Below, piece after piece: positions 51,464 to 61,501 of a stretch of DNA of 64,000 bases. How positions within the stretch are numbered: the stretch's first letter is position 1; every line of letters starts with the position of its first letter. Both the position numbers and the translations under genes were made by a program. Where the stretch lies: contig NZ_BRVP01000005.1 of NCBI RefSeq assembly GCF_027924145.1, forward strand, positions 62,001 through 126,000, in the 5' to 3' direction. The DNA comes from Neptunitalea chrysea. GTDB taxonomy: Bacteria; Bacteroidota; Bacteroidia; Flavobacteriales; Flavobacteriaceae. Under the pieces are notes generated by a model. That model saw nothing but the letters and a program-made list of their open reading frames with translations, made no database searches and was not told where the DNA came from.

Positions 51464-52534
51464 CTAATATATTTTTAACAAGAAATCAACAGTGTCTATA
51501 TTATCAGCGTATTCCCATAATTGCGGTTTTTGTGTTAATCCAAATCTCACTGTGGTTATTACAGAAACATTTCCAACCAAACACTGAATTTGATCTTTTT
51601 TGTTTGATAGATAGTTTCTTAGCTTGTTTAAGTCCTCGTATTCTTCATAAAAAAGTGTGGCTATAGGAGAGGAGAAGCTTTCGTCTTTTTTAAGCATTAA
51701 AAAGCCATTCTCAATCAATTTAAACAGACTCATTAAAAAAATAGCTTTGTTATAATCGTAATTATTAGCATATTTTTTCTCTTCAATAATTTCTTTATAC
51801 GCATAAATAGCTTTAAAGAAAATATCGAAGTCATAATCTTTTGGAACAAATAGTTTCGAAACATTTCTGCATCCTAAACCATAATATCTAAAAATGTCTT
51901 CTCCCAGAGCTAGTAATTCTTCATTTGTTTCATGCCCCGTTAAAACTGCGGCCGAATTTCTATTTTTTCTAATGATACTAGGCTTGTCTTTAAAATAGTA
52001 TTCAAAATAACGTGCTGTATTGTTACTTCCGGTAGCAATAACTGCATCAAAATGAGGAATACGTTCTGTTGTGAATTCAATCTTACCTTTAAATTCAGCT
52101 TCAATTTCCATTAGGTATTTTGCTAGAATAGGTAATAAGATGTTGTCACTTGTAGACTGTTTTATAATTGCCTTATGACCACTTATTAAAACAGATAAAA
52201 AATCGTGAAAACCAACTAATGGAATGTTACCCGCCATAATAATAGCGACACTCTTAGGCGTTTTGGTATTGACATCTTCTAAATTGTAGTTAGCAAGCCA
52301 TTTAGTGATGTTTTCTTTAGTTAATACAGTAGACCAACTTTCACATGCAAATAGTACTTGCTCTTTGGTAAACCATGAGTTGTGTATATAAGCCATGTTG
52401 ATTTGATCTGAGAACAAATCAAAAAATATTTCATTTTTTTCAATATTATTTTTTTTAATAATTCCTTTGTTAGAAAACTGACTTAAAAAGTTTCCTAATG
52501 TTGTAAAAGCATTGATCCTTGCATTAAAGTCCAT
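51464..52534 (-). CDS. Acyl-CoA reductase (LuxC-like)
   Basis: NADPH-dependent acyl-CoA reductase family protein of 356 residues. It has the Rossmann-side IIMAGNIPLVGFHDFLSVLI (about 95-114), AVIATGSNNTARYFEYYF, and RKNRNSAAVLTGHE followed by the probable catalytic Cys in YGLGCRNVSKLF (about 226-237). The C-terminus keeps LRFGLTQKPQLWE-like sequence (TTVRFGLTQKPQLWEYAD). Family members reduce acyl-CoA to aldehyde. The flavobacterial role is unclear and no luxD/luxE partner is present. It is divergent from the ferredoxin gene, sharing a 62-base promoter region. Confidence 0.88.
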   Translation of the reverse strand: MDFNARINAFTTLGNFLSQFSNKGIIKKNNIEKNEIFFDLFSDQINMAYIHNSWFTKEQVLFACESWSTVLTKENITKWLANYNLEDVNTKTPKSVAIIMAGNIPLVGFHDFLSVLISGHKAIIKQSTSDNILLPILAKYLMEIEAEFKGKIEFTTERIPHFDAVIATGSNNTARYFEYYFKDKPSIIRKNRNSAAVLTGHETNEELLALGEDIFRYYGLGCRNVSKLFVPKDYDFDIFFKAIYAYKEIIEEKKYANNYDYNKAIFLMSLFKLIENGFLMLKKDESFSSPIATLFYEEYEDLNKLRNYLSNKKDQIQCLVGNVSVITTVRFGLTQKPQLWEYADNIDTVDFLLKIY

Positions 52535-52540
52535 AAAGGT

Positions 52541-52947
<407 letters not shown>

Positions 52948-52962
52948 TTTGGTGTAATGAGA

Positions 52963-53169
52963 TTATATAAAAAAATACATAGGTAAGCCGCTTAACATTT
53001 CTGTTAAAGCGGCTTTTTTAATAACAAACCAACCATTTTCAGGTATTCTATTTTTAGATTTATAAAAAACAATTGTGTCTTGTTTCTCTAAGGTAACTTC
53101 TTTAGTTTTTTTTCAACCATTGTTAATTTCAATAGTAGTAACAGTGGTTTTTTCTGCAGTATTCTTTTT
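52963..53169 (-). pseudogene. Possible remnant of a small minus-strand gene
   Basis: One minus-strand frame reads NTAEKTTVTTIEINNG, then a TGA (53113-53115) next to a run of eight A residues, then KKTKEVTLEKQDTIVFY and KNRIPENGWFVIKKAALTEM before a stop at 52963. The residues look protein-like on both sides. Its 3' part runs through the ferredoxin terminator stem, which argues against it. This is a weak call. Confidence 0.22.
52985..53019 (+). terminator. Terminator of the ferredoxin gene
   Basis: Stem of AAGCCGCTTAACA (52985-52997) with TGTTAAAGCGGCTT (53002-53015), one bulged base, followed by a T run. Confidence 0.88.
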
Positions 53170-53304
53170 TTATGTTACTTAAAATTATTGAATCTCACAT
53201 TTTTAGGCTTTTAAAACCATGTTAATAATGCTTACATGTATGTTAATGATTGTGGTTTGGTAAGTTAGCTTATTTTGGTTAGTACATTTTTTAATAAAGA
53301 AATG

Positions 53305-53312
53305 TATATTTG
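53305..53312 (+). promoter_or_regulatory. Promoter -7 element of ychF
   Basis: TATATTTG matches TAnnTTTG exactly and lies 20 bases before the ychF ATG. A TTG lies at 53275-53277, which is 27 bases away and slightly long for the usual spacing. Confidence 0.5.
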
Positions 53313-53332
53313 CGGCGACAAAAATTAAAAAC

Positions 53333-54424
53333 ATGAAAGCCGGAATCGTAGGATTACCAAATGTTGGTAAATCAACATTATTTAATTGTTTATCGAGTGC
53401 AAAGGCACAGAGTGCTAATTTCCCGTTTTGTACTATAGAACCAAACTTAGGAGTGGTAAATGTACCTGACGAGCGTTTGGAAAAACTAGAAGAATTAGTT
53501 GACCCAGAGAGAGTACAACCAGCTACAGTGGAAATTGTTGATATTGCAGGGTTGGTTCGTGGGGCAAGTAAAGGAGAAGGTTTAGGAAATCAGTTTTTAG
53601 GAAATATTAGGGAATGTAATGCTATAATACATGTATTACGTTGTTTTGAGAATGATAATATTGTACACGTAGACGGAAATGTGAATCCTATTAGAGATAA
53701 GGAGACTATTGATATTGAATTACAATTAAAAGATCTTGAAACTGTTGACAAGAGATTAGAAAAAGTTAACAGAGCTGCTAAGACAGGAGATAAAGATGCT
53801 CAAAAAGAGCAGGCTATTTTACTAAAGTTTAAAACAGCCTTAGAAAGTGGTATTTCTGCTCGTTCTGTAGAAGTAGATGAGGATGAAGCATTATTAATGA
53901 AAGGGTTTCAATTACTTACGGCGAAACCTATTTTATATGTTTGTAATGTAGATGAGGCTTCCGCTAAAGATGGAAACGATTATGTAGATCAGGTGAAAGA
54001 GGCAGTAAAAGATGAAAATGCCGAGGTTATTGTATTAGCTGTAGCTACAGAGGCAGATATAACCGAGCTCGAAACTTATGAGGAAAGACAAATCTTTTTA
54101 GAAGATATAGGACTGGATGAGCCAGGTGTTTCTCGTTTAGTTAGGGCAGCGTATAAATTACTTAATTTACAAACGTACTTTACAGCCGGTGTAAAAGAGG
54201 TTAGAGCTTGGACGGTAGAAGTTGGGGCAACGGCACCACAAGCTGCAGGAGTTATTCATACCGATTTTGAAAAAGGGTTTATTAGAGCAGAAGTAATAGC
54301 CTATAATGATTATGTTGCTTATGGTAGTGAAGCAAAGGTGAAAGAGGGTGGAAAAATGCGTGTAGAAGGTAAAGAATACATAGTTAAAGACGGAGACATT
54401 ATGCATTTTAGGTTTAATGTTTAA
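53333..54424 (+). CDS. ychF: Redox-regulated ATPase YchF (Obg-like)
   Basis: Universally conserved Obg-family P-loop protein of 363 residues that binds ribosomes and prefers ATP. P-loop GLPNVGKSTLFNCL (about 7-20), G2-type ANFPFCTIEPNLG, G3 DIAGLVRGASKGEGLGNQFL, and a NVDE-type motif (CNVDEAS) in place of NKxD, which explains ATP rather than GTP use. The C-terminal TGS-like domain has TDFEKGFIRAEVIAYNDY and ends KDGDIMHFRFNV. A terminator follows. It is a single gene. Confidence 0.97.
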   Translation: MKAGIVGLPNVGKSTLFNCLSSAKAQSANFPFCTIEPNLGVVNVPDERLEKLEELVDPERVQPATVEIVDIAGLVRGASKGEGLGNQFLGNIRECNAIIHVLRCFENDNIVHVDGNVNPIRDKETIDIELQLKDLETVDKRLEKVNRAAKTGDKDAQKEQAILLKFKTALESGISARSVEVDEDEALLMKGFQLLTAKPILYVCNVDEASAKDGNDYVDQVKEAVKDENAEVIVLAVATEADITELETYEERQIFLEDIGLDEPGVSRLVRAAYKLLNLQTYFTAGVKEVRAWTVEVGATAPQAAGVIHTDFEKGFIRAEVIAYNDYVAYGSEAKVKEGGKMRVEGKEYIVKDGDIMHFRFNV

Positions 54425-54441
54425 ATAACATAAGATTATTA

Positions 54442-54470
54442 AAATCGCCTATAAGGCGATTTTTTTTTAC
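54442..54470 (+). terminator. Terminator of ychF
   Basis: Perfect 9-bp stem AAATCGCCT (54442-54450) with AGGCGATTT (54454-54462), followed by eight T residues. Confidence 0.93.
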
Positions 54471-54575
54471 CCTGATATTAAATTAGCATTTAAATAATTA
54501 TTACTAATATTGGCTTTGTTTCTATTGTAAATGATTGAAAGTTAAAGTTTTGTATTCTTTTAAGACACAGGGTGT

Positions 54576-56774
54576 ATGAATAAACTCTATAATATTATAT
54601 TTATCTTTTTTTTACTTTTTATAAGTACAACTTCTCTTGCAAATACATACCCAAAAGATTCTTTGAAAGTTTTATTAAACAAAGGGTATTATGAGTTTAG
54701 TCATAACGATTATCCTGAGTCTGTTAGGTTAGGTCGATTACTATTACAAAGATCATATGATAGTAATGATTTAGAATATGAGGCAGAAGCACTCTATTTA
54801 TTAGCAATTAATGATGAGGCAGTTGAAGAATACGCAAGAGCTAAAGAAAAATATAATAAGGTTATTGAGATTGCAGAAAAACTTCGCGATACCTTATTTG
54901 TTATAGATGTGTACAATGGTTTAGGGAATATTGCTGCCGTTTATGATAATGACCATCAAAAATCTAGAGAGTATTATTTAAAGGCTCTTGAATTAAGCGA
55001 TAAAATAAATAATACAGATAGAATAACTTTTATAATTAATCTGTGTTGGGAATATTTAGATGCAAAGGAATATAAGGAAGTACCTGCTTATTTAAAAGAT
55101 TTACAGCAATATTTAGACGGTAATAAAACGGTTACAGACCCTTCTGATGCAGGGGATAAGTGTCATGTTTTTTATATTTTAGGAAGATATTATGCTGGTA
55201 TTAAAGAGTTTGATAAAGGATCAGACTATTTAGATAAGGCTGTTGCCATTGCCAAGGAATTTGATTTGGACGAAGAAGAAGCTGATGCTTATAAAGCGAG
55301 AGCGGAGTTGTATATTGGATTGAATCGACCTGATAAGGCTTACAAGGCTTTGGAGGATTATATTTCGGCTTACAAGAAAAATTCAAAGCTTGCTATGTTA
55401 AATAAAATGCAGATTGAAGAAGTAAAGTACAAGCTGCAGGAATATGAGCGGACATTGGAGGTTGCTGAGAAGGAAAAGAAGTTAGCAGATTCTGTTGCAG
55501 CCTCAAAAAGTAAATTAAATACGGTTTATTTAGTTGTATCCTTTTTACTATTATTAAGCTTAGTTTTTATTTATAGAGAGAATCTGAGCAAGAAAAAATT
55601 AATCAAAAGTCTTCACAAAAACAATCAAGAGCTAGCTCTTGCTAAAAAACAAGCCTCTAAGGCGGCAGAAGCAAAAACTAATTTTGTATCTAATGTAAGT
55701 CATGAATTAAGAACTCCGTTACACGGTGTTATTGGTATAACCTCGTTGTTATTAGGAGAAAAAGAAATATCTGAAAAAAATAAGAGACTTTTAAAATCAC
55801 TTAAGTTTTCTGGAGATTATCTCTTAAGTTTAATTAATAATGTGCTATTAATTAGCAAAATAGACAACAATAAAATTAAAATAATACCTAAGCCTTTTAA
55901 GGTTTCTTTTTTCTTTGAAAATTTAAAACATTCTGTTGAATATTCAGCAGTTAAAAAGAACGTAAAGCTCAATTTTTTAATTGGTAAAGATGTTCCTAAA
56001 GTAATTGTTTTAGATGAAAACATACTTTCTGAAGTATTAATAAATCTTATGGAAAACGCAATAAAATTTTCTCATAATGGGAATGTTTCTGTAGGTATAG
56101 AAAAGATCAGGAATAATGAAGATACCGTTGTTTTAAGATTTACGGTTTTGGATGATGGTATAGGAATACCTGAAGAACAAAAGAAACAGATTTTTCAAAA
56201 ATTTTCCCAGCTTATAGAAAACCAAAGTATCATGGAAGGAGCTGGTTTAGGTTTATCAATAGTTAAAAGTCTTTTGGAACAGATGAATAGTGAAATTCAT
56301 TTAGAGAGTAAGCCAAATCAAGGGGCTCGGTTTTATTTTGATGTAACTACAGATTTGGTAGCGGATACTAAAGAAGTAGATATAGATGATTTACAGGAAA
56401 AAAACGTAAACTTTAAAGGGAAAAAAATTATTTTAGTAGAAGATAATGAAATTAATAAACTTGTTTTAAAAAAGTTTTTAGATTGTTATGAAGTACAACT
56501 CGAAGTTTTTTCTGATGGTGATTCAGGATTTGAATCTATTTCAAGTAATAAGTATGATCTAGCACTTTTAGACATAAATATCCCCGGATTAAATGGTTAC
56601 GAAATCACAGAAAGAGTAAGGAAGTTTGATAAGGAATTGCCAATAGTGGCTGTTACTGCATCTGAACTCACTGAAATAGAGGATTTTGCCTTTGAGGCGG
56701 GTATGAATGATATTCTTATAAAACCGTTCAATAAATCAAAATTATTGGAAATACTGAACAAATACCTATCTTAA
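54576..56774 (+). CDS. Hybrid sensor histidine kinase with periplasmic TPR sensor
   Basis: Hybrid kinase of 732 residues. A signal peptide (1-22) is followed by a TPR-rich helical region (about 30-300; for example YLKALELSDKINNTDRITFI) in the periplasm, one membrane segment (about 314-332) and a short coiled coil. The HisKA domain follows, with the His in FVSNVSHELRTPLHG (about 371-385), then an ATPase domain with LMENAIKFS, DDGIGIPEEQ and GAGLGLSIV. A C-terminal receiver domain (about 615-730) has Asp in LALLDINIPG and Lys in ILIKPF. It phosphorylates its own receiver, then presumably a separate output protein. No DNA-binding domain and no adjacent regulator are present. Confidence 0.93.
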   Translation: MNKLYNIIFIFFLLFISTTSLANTYPKDSLKVLLNKGYYEFSHNDYPESVRLGRLLLQRSYDSNDLEYEAEALYLLAINDEAVEEYARAKEKYNKVIEIAEKLRDTLFVIDVYNGLGNIAAVYDNDHQKSREYYLKALELSDKINNTDRITFIINLCWEYLDAKEYKEVPAYLKDLQQYLDGNKTVTDPSDAGDKCHVFYILGRYYAGIKEFDKGSDYLDKAVAIAKEFDLDEEEADAYKARAELYIGLNRPDKAYKALEDYISAYKKNSKLAMLNKMQIEEVKYKLQEYERTLEVAEKEKKLADSVAASKSKLNTVYLVVSFLLLLSLVFIYRENLSKKKLIKSLHKNNQELALAKKQASKAAEAKTNFVSNVSHELRTPLHGVIGITSLLLGEKEISEKNKRLLKSLKFSGDYLLSLINNVLLISKIDNNKIKIIPKPFKVSFFFENLKHSVEYSAVKKNVKLNFLIGKDVPKVIVLDENILSEVLINLMENAIKFSHNGNVSVGIEKIRNNEDTVVLRFTVLDDGIGIPEEQKKQIFQKFSQLIENQSIMEGAGLGLSIVKSLLEQMNSEIHLESKPNQGARFYFDVTTDLVADTKEVDIDDLQEKNVNFKGKKIILVEDNEINKLVLKKFLDCYEVQLEVFSDGDSGFESISSNKYDLALLDINIPGLNGYEITERVRKFDKELPIVAVTASELTEIEDFAFEAGMNDILIKPFNKSKLLEILNKYLS

Positions 56775-56875
56775 AAGATATAAATTTGTTAATTATTTTG
56801 CTGCCAGTATACTTTTAATAGTAATTCATAAATAGTATATTAGCAACGCACATCCACAAAATCTCTACATTATTT

Positions 56876-58729
56876 ATGGCGGAAACTAAGTATACAGAAG
56901 ATAATATACGTTCGTTAGACTGGAAAGAACATATTAGAATGCGTCCTGGTATGTATATTGGGAAGTTAGGAGATGGATCTTCTGCTGATGATGGTATTTA
57001 TATCCTTCTAAAAGAAGTACTTGACAACAGTATTGACGAATTTGTTATGGGAGCCGGAAAAACGATTGAAATTTCGGTTCAGGAAAGTAAAGTTACAGTA
57101 AGGGATTATGGTAGGGGTATTCCATTAGGAAAAGTAGTGGATGTTGTTTCTAAAATGAATACGGGAGGTAAGTATGATACTCGTGCCTTTAAAAAGTCTG
57201 TTGGATTAAATGGTGTTGGTACTAAAGCGGTCAATGCGCTTTCTAACTTTTTTAGAGTAGAATCTGTTAGAGATGGCCAGACAAAAGGTGCAGAATTTGA
57301 ACAAGGAAATCTAATTAATGAAGAGGTAGTAACTGAAAGTAGTAAAAGAAAAGGAACTAAGGTAACGTTTATCCCAGATCCGCAAATCTTCAAAAATTAT
57401 AGATTCAGACATGAATATATAGAGCGCATGCTTAAAAATTATGTCTATCTTAATCCTGGGTTAACTATTGTATTCAATGGTAAGAAATTTTATTCTGAAA
57501 ATGGTTTAAAAGATTTATTACTGGATAATAACAATGAAGAAGATTTCTTATATCCTATAGTACATTTAAGAGGAAATGATATAGAGGTTGCCATAACGCA
57601 TAGCAGGTCTCAATATTCTGAGGAGTATTACTCGTTTGTGAACGGACAAAATACCACACAGGGAGGAACACATTTAACAGCGTTTAGAGAGGCTTTGGTA
57701 AAAACTATTAGAGAGTTTTATGGTAAAGCTTACGATGCCTCAGATATTAGAAAGTCGGTAATTGCGGCTATTTCCATTAAAGTGATGGAACCTGTTTTTG
57801 AAAGTCAGACCAAAACTAAGTTAGGTTCTACAGATATGGGTGGTAAACTACCAACCGTACGAACTTATATTAATGACTTTGTAAAAACCTATTTAGACAA
57901 CTTTTTACATAAGAACCCTGAAACTGCTGAAAAATTACAGCGAAAAATAATTCAGGCGGAGAAAGAACGTAAAGAGTTATCAGGAATTAGAAAATTGGCT
58001 AAAGAACGAGCTAAAAAAGCAAGTTTACACAATAAAAAATTAAGAGATTGTAGGGTTCATTTACCAGACTCTAAAAAAGATAGATATTTAGAATCTACTT
58101 TGTTTATAACAGAGGGAGATTCCGCATCTGGTAGTATTACTAAATCTAGAGATGTGAATACGCAAGCGGTGTTTAGTTTACGTGGTAAACCTTTAAATAC
58201 CTATGGTATGTCTAAAAAGATTGTGTATGAGAATGAAGAGTTCAATTTACTACAGGCAGCATTGAATATAGAAGAGTCTATGGAAGATCTTCGATATAAT
58301 AATATTGTTATAGCAACCGATGCCGATGTAGATGGTATGCACATTAGATTATTATTAATAACGTTCTTTTTGCAGTTCTTTCCTGAAATTATAAAAGAAG
58401 GGCATTTGTATATTTTACAAACACCTTTGTTTAGAGTTCGGAATAAAAAGGAAACCTATTATTGTTATAGTGAAGAAGAAAAGCAAGAGGCTATGAATAA
58501 ATTAAGAGGGAAACCTGAAATAACCCGATTTAAAGGTTTGGGAGAAATTTCGCCAGATGAGTTTAAGAACTTTATTGGTGAGAATATAAGGTTAGATCCG
58601 GTGATGTTGGATAAGGCAACCACAACAGAAGAGTTGTTAAGTTTTTATATGGGGAAAAATACTCCAGACCGACAAGAATTTATTATTAACAACCTGAAGG
58701 TAGAACTTGATATCATTGAAAAATCATAA
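56876..58729 (+). CDS. parE: DNA topoisomerase IV subunit B
   Basis: ATPase subunit of topoisomerase IV, 617 residues, which separates daughter chromosomes after replication. The GHKL ATPase domain has [33 protein letters not shown] and [14 protein letters not shown]. The transducer has [13 protein letters not shown]. The TOPRIM domain has [18 protein letters not shown] and [19 protein letters not shown]. It stands directly upstream of parC, which supports ParE rather than GyrB, whose gene is usually elsewhere. The gap to parC is 91 bases, and both probably share one transcript. Confidence 0.95.
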   Translation: MAETKYTEDNIRSLDWKEHIRMRPGMYIGKLGDGSSADDGIYILLKEVLDNSIDEFVMGAGKTIEISVQESKVTVRDYGRGIPLGKVVDVVSKMNTGGKYDTRAFKKSVGLNGVGTKAVNALSNFFRVESVRDGQTKGAEFEQGNLINEEVVTESSKRKGTKVTFIPDPQIFKNYRFRHEYIERMLKNYVYLNPGLTIVFNGKKFYSENGLKDLLLDNNNEEDFLYPIVHLRGNDIEVAITHSRSQYSEEYYSFVNGQNTTQGGTHLTAFREALVKTIREFYGKAYDASDIRKSVIAAISIKVMEPVFESQTKTKLGSTDMGGKLPTVRTYINDFVKTYLDNFLHKNPETAEKLQRKIIQAEKERKELSGIRKLAKERAKKASLHNKKLRDCRVHLPDSKKDRYLESTLFITEGDSASGSITKSRDVNTQAVFSLRGKPLNTYGMSKKIVYENEEFNLLQAALNIEESMEDLRYNNIVIATDADVDGMHIRLLLITFFLQFFPEIIKEGHLYILQTPLFRVRNKKETYYCYSEEEKQEAMNKLRGKPEITRFKGLGEISPDEFKNFIGENIRLDPVMLDKATTTEELLSFYMGKNTPDRQEFIINNLKVELDIIEKS

Positions 58730-58820
58730 TAAGTAAACCCTTTAAGGGTGTTTTAAGTCCTAAAAAAGAATCGATCATAAATATTGTTTATACTACTAAA
58801 AATCCTTTTGAAAGTAACCA

Positions 58821-61397
58821 ATGAGTAACGACCAACCTGAAGAATTAAATCCTGAAGAGAATTCTAATAAAGAGGAACAGCAAGATGTTATAAAACGTAT
58901 TACCGGTATGTATAAAGACTGGTTTTTGGATTATGCTTCTTATGTAATTCTGGAACGTGCTGTACCCGCTATAGAAGATGGTTTTAAGCCTGTACAACGT
59001 AGAATTATGCATTCCTTAAAAGAGTTAGATGATGGTAGGTACAATAAGGTAGCAAATATTGTTGGGCACACTATGCAATATCACCCTCACGGGGATGCTA
59101 GTATTGCCGATGCTATGGTACAAATTGGTCAGAAAGATTTATTGATTGATACTCAGGGAAACTGGGGTAATATTCTAACGGGTGATGGTGCTGCAGCATC
59201 GAGATATATTGAAGCAAGACTGTCTAAGTTTGCTTTAGAGGTTGTGTATAGTCCTAAAATTACCGAATGGCAGTCTAGCTATGATGGTAGAAAAAAGGAG
59301 CCTATTAACTTACCTGTGAAATTTCCATTATTGCTAGCGCAAGGAGCAGAAGGAATTGCCGTAGGTTTGTCTACTAAAATACTACCACATAATTTTAATG
59401 AATTAATAGAGGCCTCTATTAAACATTTAAAAGGAAGAAGTTTTGAGTTGTATCCCGATTTTCCTACAGGAGGAGTAATAGATGTGTCTAATTATAACGA
59501 TGGTGTACGTGGCGGAAAAGTTAGGGTACGTGCAAAAATTAATCAGTTAGATAAAACCACATTGGTTATTAATGAGATTCCGTTTTCTACAACAACAACA
59601 TCATTAATAGATTCTATTCTTAAGGCAAATGATAAAGGAAAAATAAAGATTAAGAAGATAGAAGATAACACTGCTGCAGAAGTTGAAATTTTAGTGCATT
59701 TGCCTAATGGAATATCTCCAGATAAAACGATTGATGCGTTATATGCCTTCACAGCATGTGAAAGCCCTATTTCTCCGTTGGGTTGTATTATTGATGATAA
59801 TAAGCCATTGTTTACAGGGGTATCTGAGATTCTGAGAAGATCAACTGATAATACCGTTCTACTACTGAAACAGGAATTGGAGTTTCAGTTAGGGGAGTTT
59901 GAAGATCAATGGCATTTTGCTTCTTTAGAACGTATTTTCATAGAAAATAAAATATATCGATTAATTGAAGAAGAAGAAACTTGGGAAGGTGTTATAACTG
60001 CTATTGATACTGGTTTAAAACCTCATATTGCTCACTTAAAAAGAGCAGTAACCGCAGACGATATTGTAAAACTTACCGAGATTAGAATTAAGAGAATTTC
60101 GAAGTTTGATATTAATAAGGCACAACAAATCATTGAAGCTTTAGAGGCTAAGATTGCTGAAGTAAAATATCATTTGGAGCATCTTATAGACTTTGCTATA
60201 GATTATTTTAAAAATCTTAAGAAAACCTATGGAGCCGATAAAGACCGTAAAACCGAGATAAAACCTTTTGATAATATTGAAGCTACAAAAGTAGTTATTA
60301 GAAATAATAAGCTATATGTTAATAGAGAAGAGGGCTTTATAGGAACCTCTTTAAAACGAAATGAATACGTTACCGATTGTAGTGATATTGATGACGTAAT
60401 TGTATTTACCGAAGATGGTAAAATGCAAGTGACCAAAGTAGCTGACAAAACCTATATTGGAAAAAACATTATACACGTAGCTGTATTTAAGAAAGGTGAT
60501 AAACGTACTACTTATAACATGATTTATAAGGATGGTAAAAACGGAGCCTCTTTTATAAAACGCTTCAATGTAACAAGTGTTACTAGAGATAGAGAATACG
60601 ATTTAACGCAGGGTAAACCAGTAAGTAGAGTGTTGCACTTTACGGCAAATCCTAACGGAGAAGCTGAAATAGTAACAGTGCACTTGAGAGCAGTGAGTAC
60701 TGTTAGATCGTTAAAATGGGATGTAGATTTTTCAGATATTTTAATTAAAGGAAGAAGTTCTAAAGGAAACATAGTATCTAAGCACAATGTAAAAAGGGTA
60801 GACTTTAAAGAAAAAGGGATATCTACGTTACAACCTAGAAAAATTTGGTTTGACTCAATTGTGAAGCGTTTGAATGTAGATGGCAGAGGAAAATTATTAG
60901 GTGAGTTTAAGGGAGAAGACAAGTTACTAATTATGAGAAAGAATGGACTAGTCAAAACTGTATCTCCTGAGTTGACACTGCACTTTGATAATAATATGGT
61001 TATTCTTGAAAAATGGGTGAAAAATAAGCCCGTTTCTGTGATTTATTTTGATGGAGAAAAGGAACGTTACTATCTGAAACGTTTTTTAATTGAGAATGAA
61101 AATAAAGAAGAGCTTGTAATTACAGAGCATCCTAAATCTACCATGGAAAAGGTTTCTACGGATTGGAGACCAATGGCTGATATAGAATTCTATAAGCCTA
61201 GAGGAAAAGATCCTAAGCCTAATCTTACGGTAGATATGGAAGACTTTATTGCTGTAAAAGGTATTAAGGCATTGGGGAATCAATTGACCTTAGATAAAAT
61301 AAAAACCATAAATATGTTGGATCCGTTACCTTATGAGGAGCCGGAGGAAAAAGAAGAAGAAAAAGATACTGATGACGGACAGGTTGATTTGTTTTAA
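58821..61397 (+). CDS. parC: DNA topoisomerase IV subunit A
   Basis: DNA-cleaving subunit of topoisomerase IV, 858 residues. It has YASYVILERAVPAIEDGFKP near the front, the quinolone-determining region HTMQYHPHGDASIADAMVQ, and the catalytic Tyr in AAASRYIEARLSKFA (about 133). Linker and coiled-coil helices follow, then a degenerate beta-pinwheel C-terminal domain (about 500-820) and an acidic tail EEPEEKEEEKDTDDGQ. The HPHGD motif is followed by Ala-Ser rather than Ser-Ala or Ser-Val, where other bacteria carry the quinolone-resistance Ser. It pairs with ParE immediately upstream. Confidence 0.95.
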   Translation: MSNDQPEELNPEENSNKEEQQDVIKRITGMYKDWFLDYASYVILERAVPAIEDGFKPVQRRIMHSLKELDDGRYNKVANIVGHTMQYHPHGDASIADAMVQIGQKDLLIDTQGNWGNILTGDGAAASRYIEARLSKFALEVVYSPKITEWQSSYDGRKKEPINLPVKFPLLLAQGAEGIAVGLSTKILPHNFNELIEASIKHLKGRSFELYPDFPTGGVIDVSNYNDGVRGGKVRVRAKINQLDKTTLVINEIPFSTTTTSLIDSILKANDKGKIKIKKIEDNTAAEVEILVHLPNGISPDKTIDALYAFTACESPISPLGCIIDDNKPLFTGVSEILRRSTDNTVLLLKQELEFQLGEFEDQWHFASLERIFIENKIYRLIEEEETWEGVITAIDTGLKPHIAHLKRAVTADDIVKLTEIRIKRISKFDINKAQQIIEALEAKIAEVKYHLEHLIDFAIDYFKNLKKTYGADKDRKTEIKPFDNIEATKVVIRNNKLYVNREEGFIGTSLKRNEYVTDCSDIDDVIVFTEDGKMQVTKVADKTYIGKNIIHVAVFKKGDKRTTYNMIYKDGKNGASFIKRFNVTSVTRDREYDLTQGKPVSRVLHFTANPNGEAEIVTVHLRAVSTVRSLKWDVDFSDILIKGRSSKGNIVSKHNVKRVDFKEKGISTLQPRKIWFDSIVKRLNVDGRGKLLGEFKGEDKLLIMRKNGLVKTVSPELTLHFDNNMVILEKWVKNKPVSVIYFDGEKERYYLKRFLIENENKEELVITEHPKSTMEKVSTDWRPMADIEFYKPRGKDPKPNLTVDMEDFIAVKGIKALGNQLTLDKIKTINMLDPLPYEEPEEKEEEKDTDDGQVDLF

Positions 61398-61453
61398 TTC
61401 GATAAATTAAATGTAGTACTTAGAAACCCTGTCTATAAATAAAATGAAGCTTC

Positions 61454-61497
61454 ATAAACTACTTCTTGTAAGAAACGGGAAGTAGTTTATAGTTTTA
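61454..61497. terminator. Terminator between parC and the converging gene
   Basis: Perfect 12-bp stem ATAAACTACTTC (61454-61465) with GAAGTAGTTTAT (61479-61490), loop of 13, with a short T stretch after it on the plus strand. Confidence 0.75.
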
Positions 61498-61501
61498 ACG
61501 T

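Larger units (their letters stand above)
52948..53332. other. 385-base intergenic region between the ferredoxin gene and ychF
   Basis: It holds the ferredoxin terminator (52985-53019), a possible decayed minus-strand coding segment (52963-53169) and the ychF promoter core (53305-53312). I see no RNA gene or further repeat. Confidence 0.6.
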
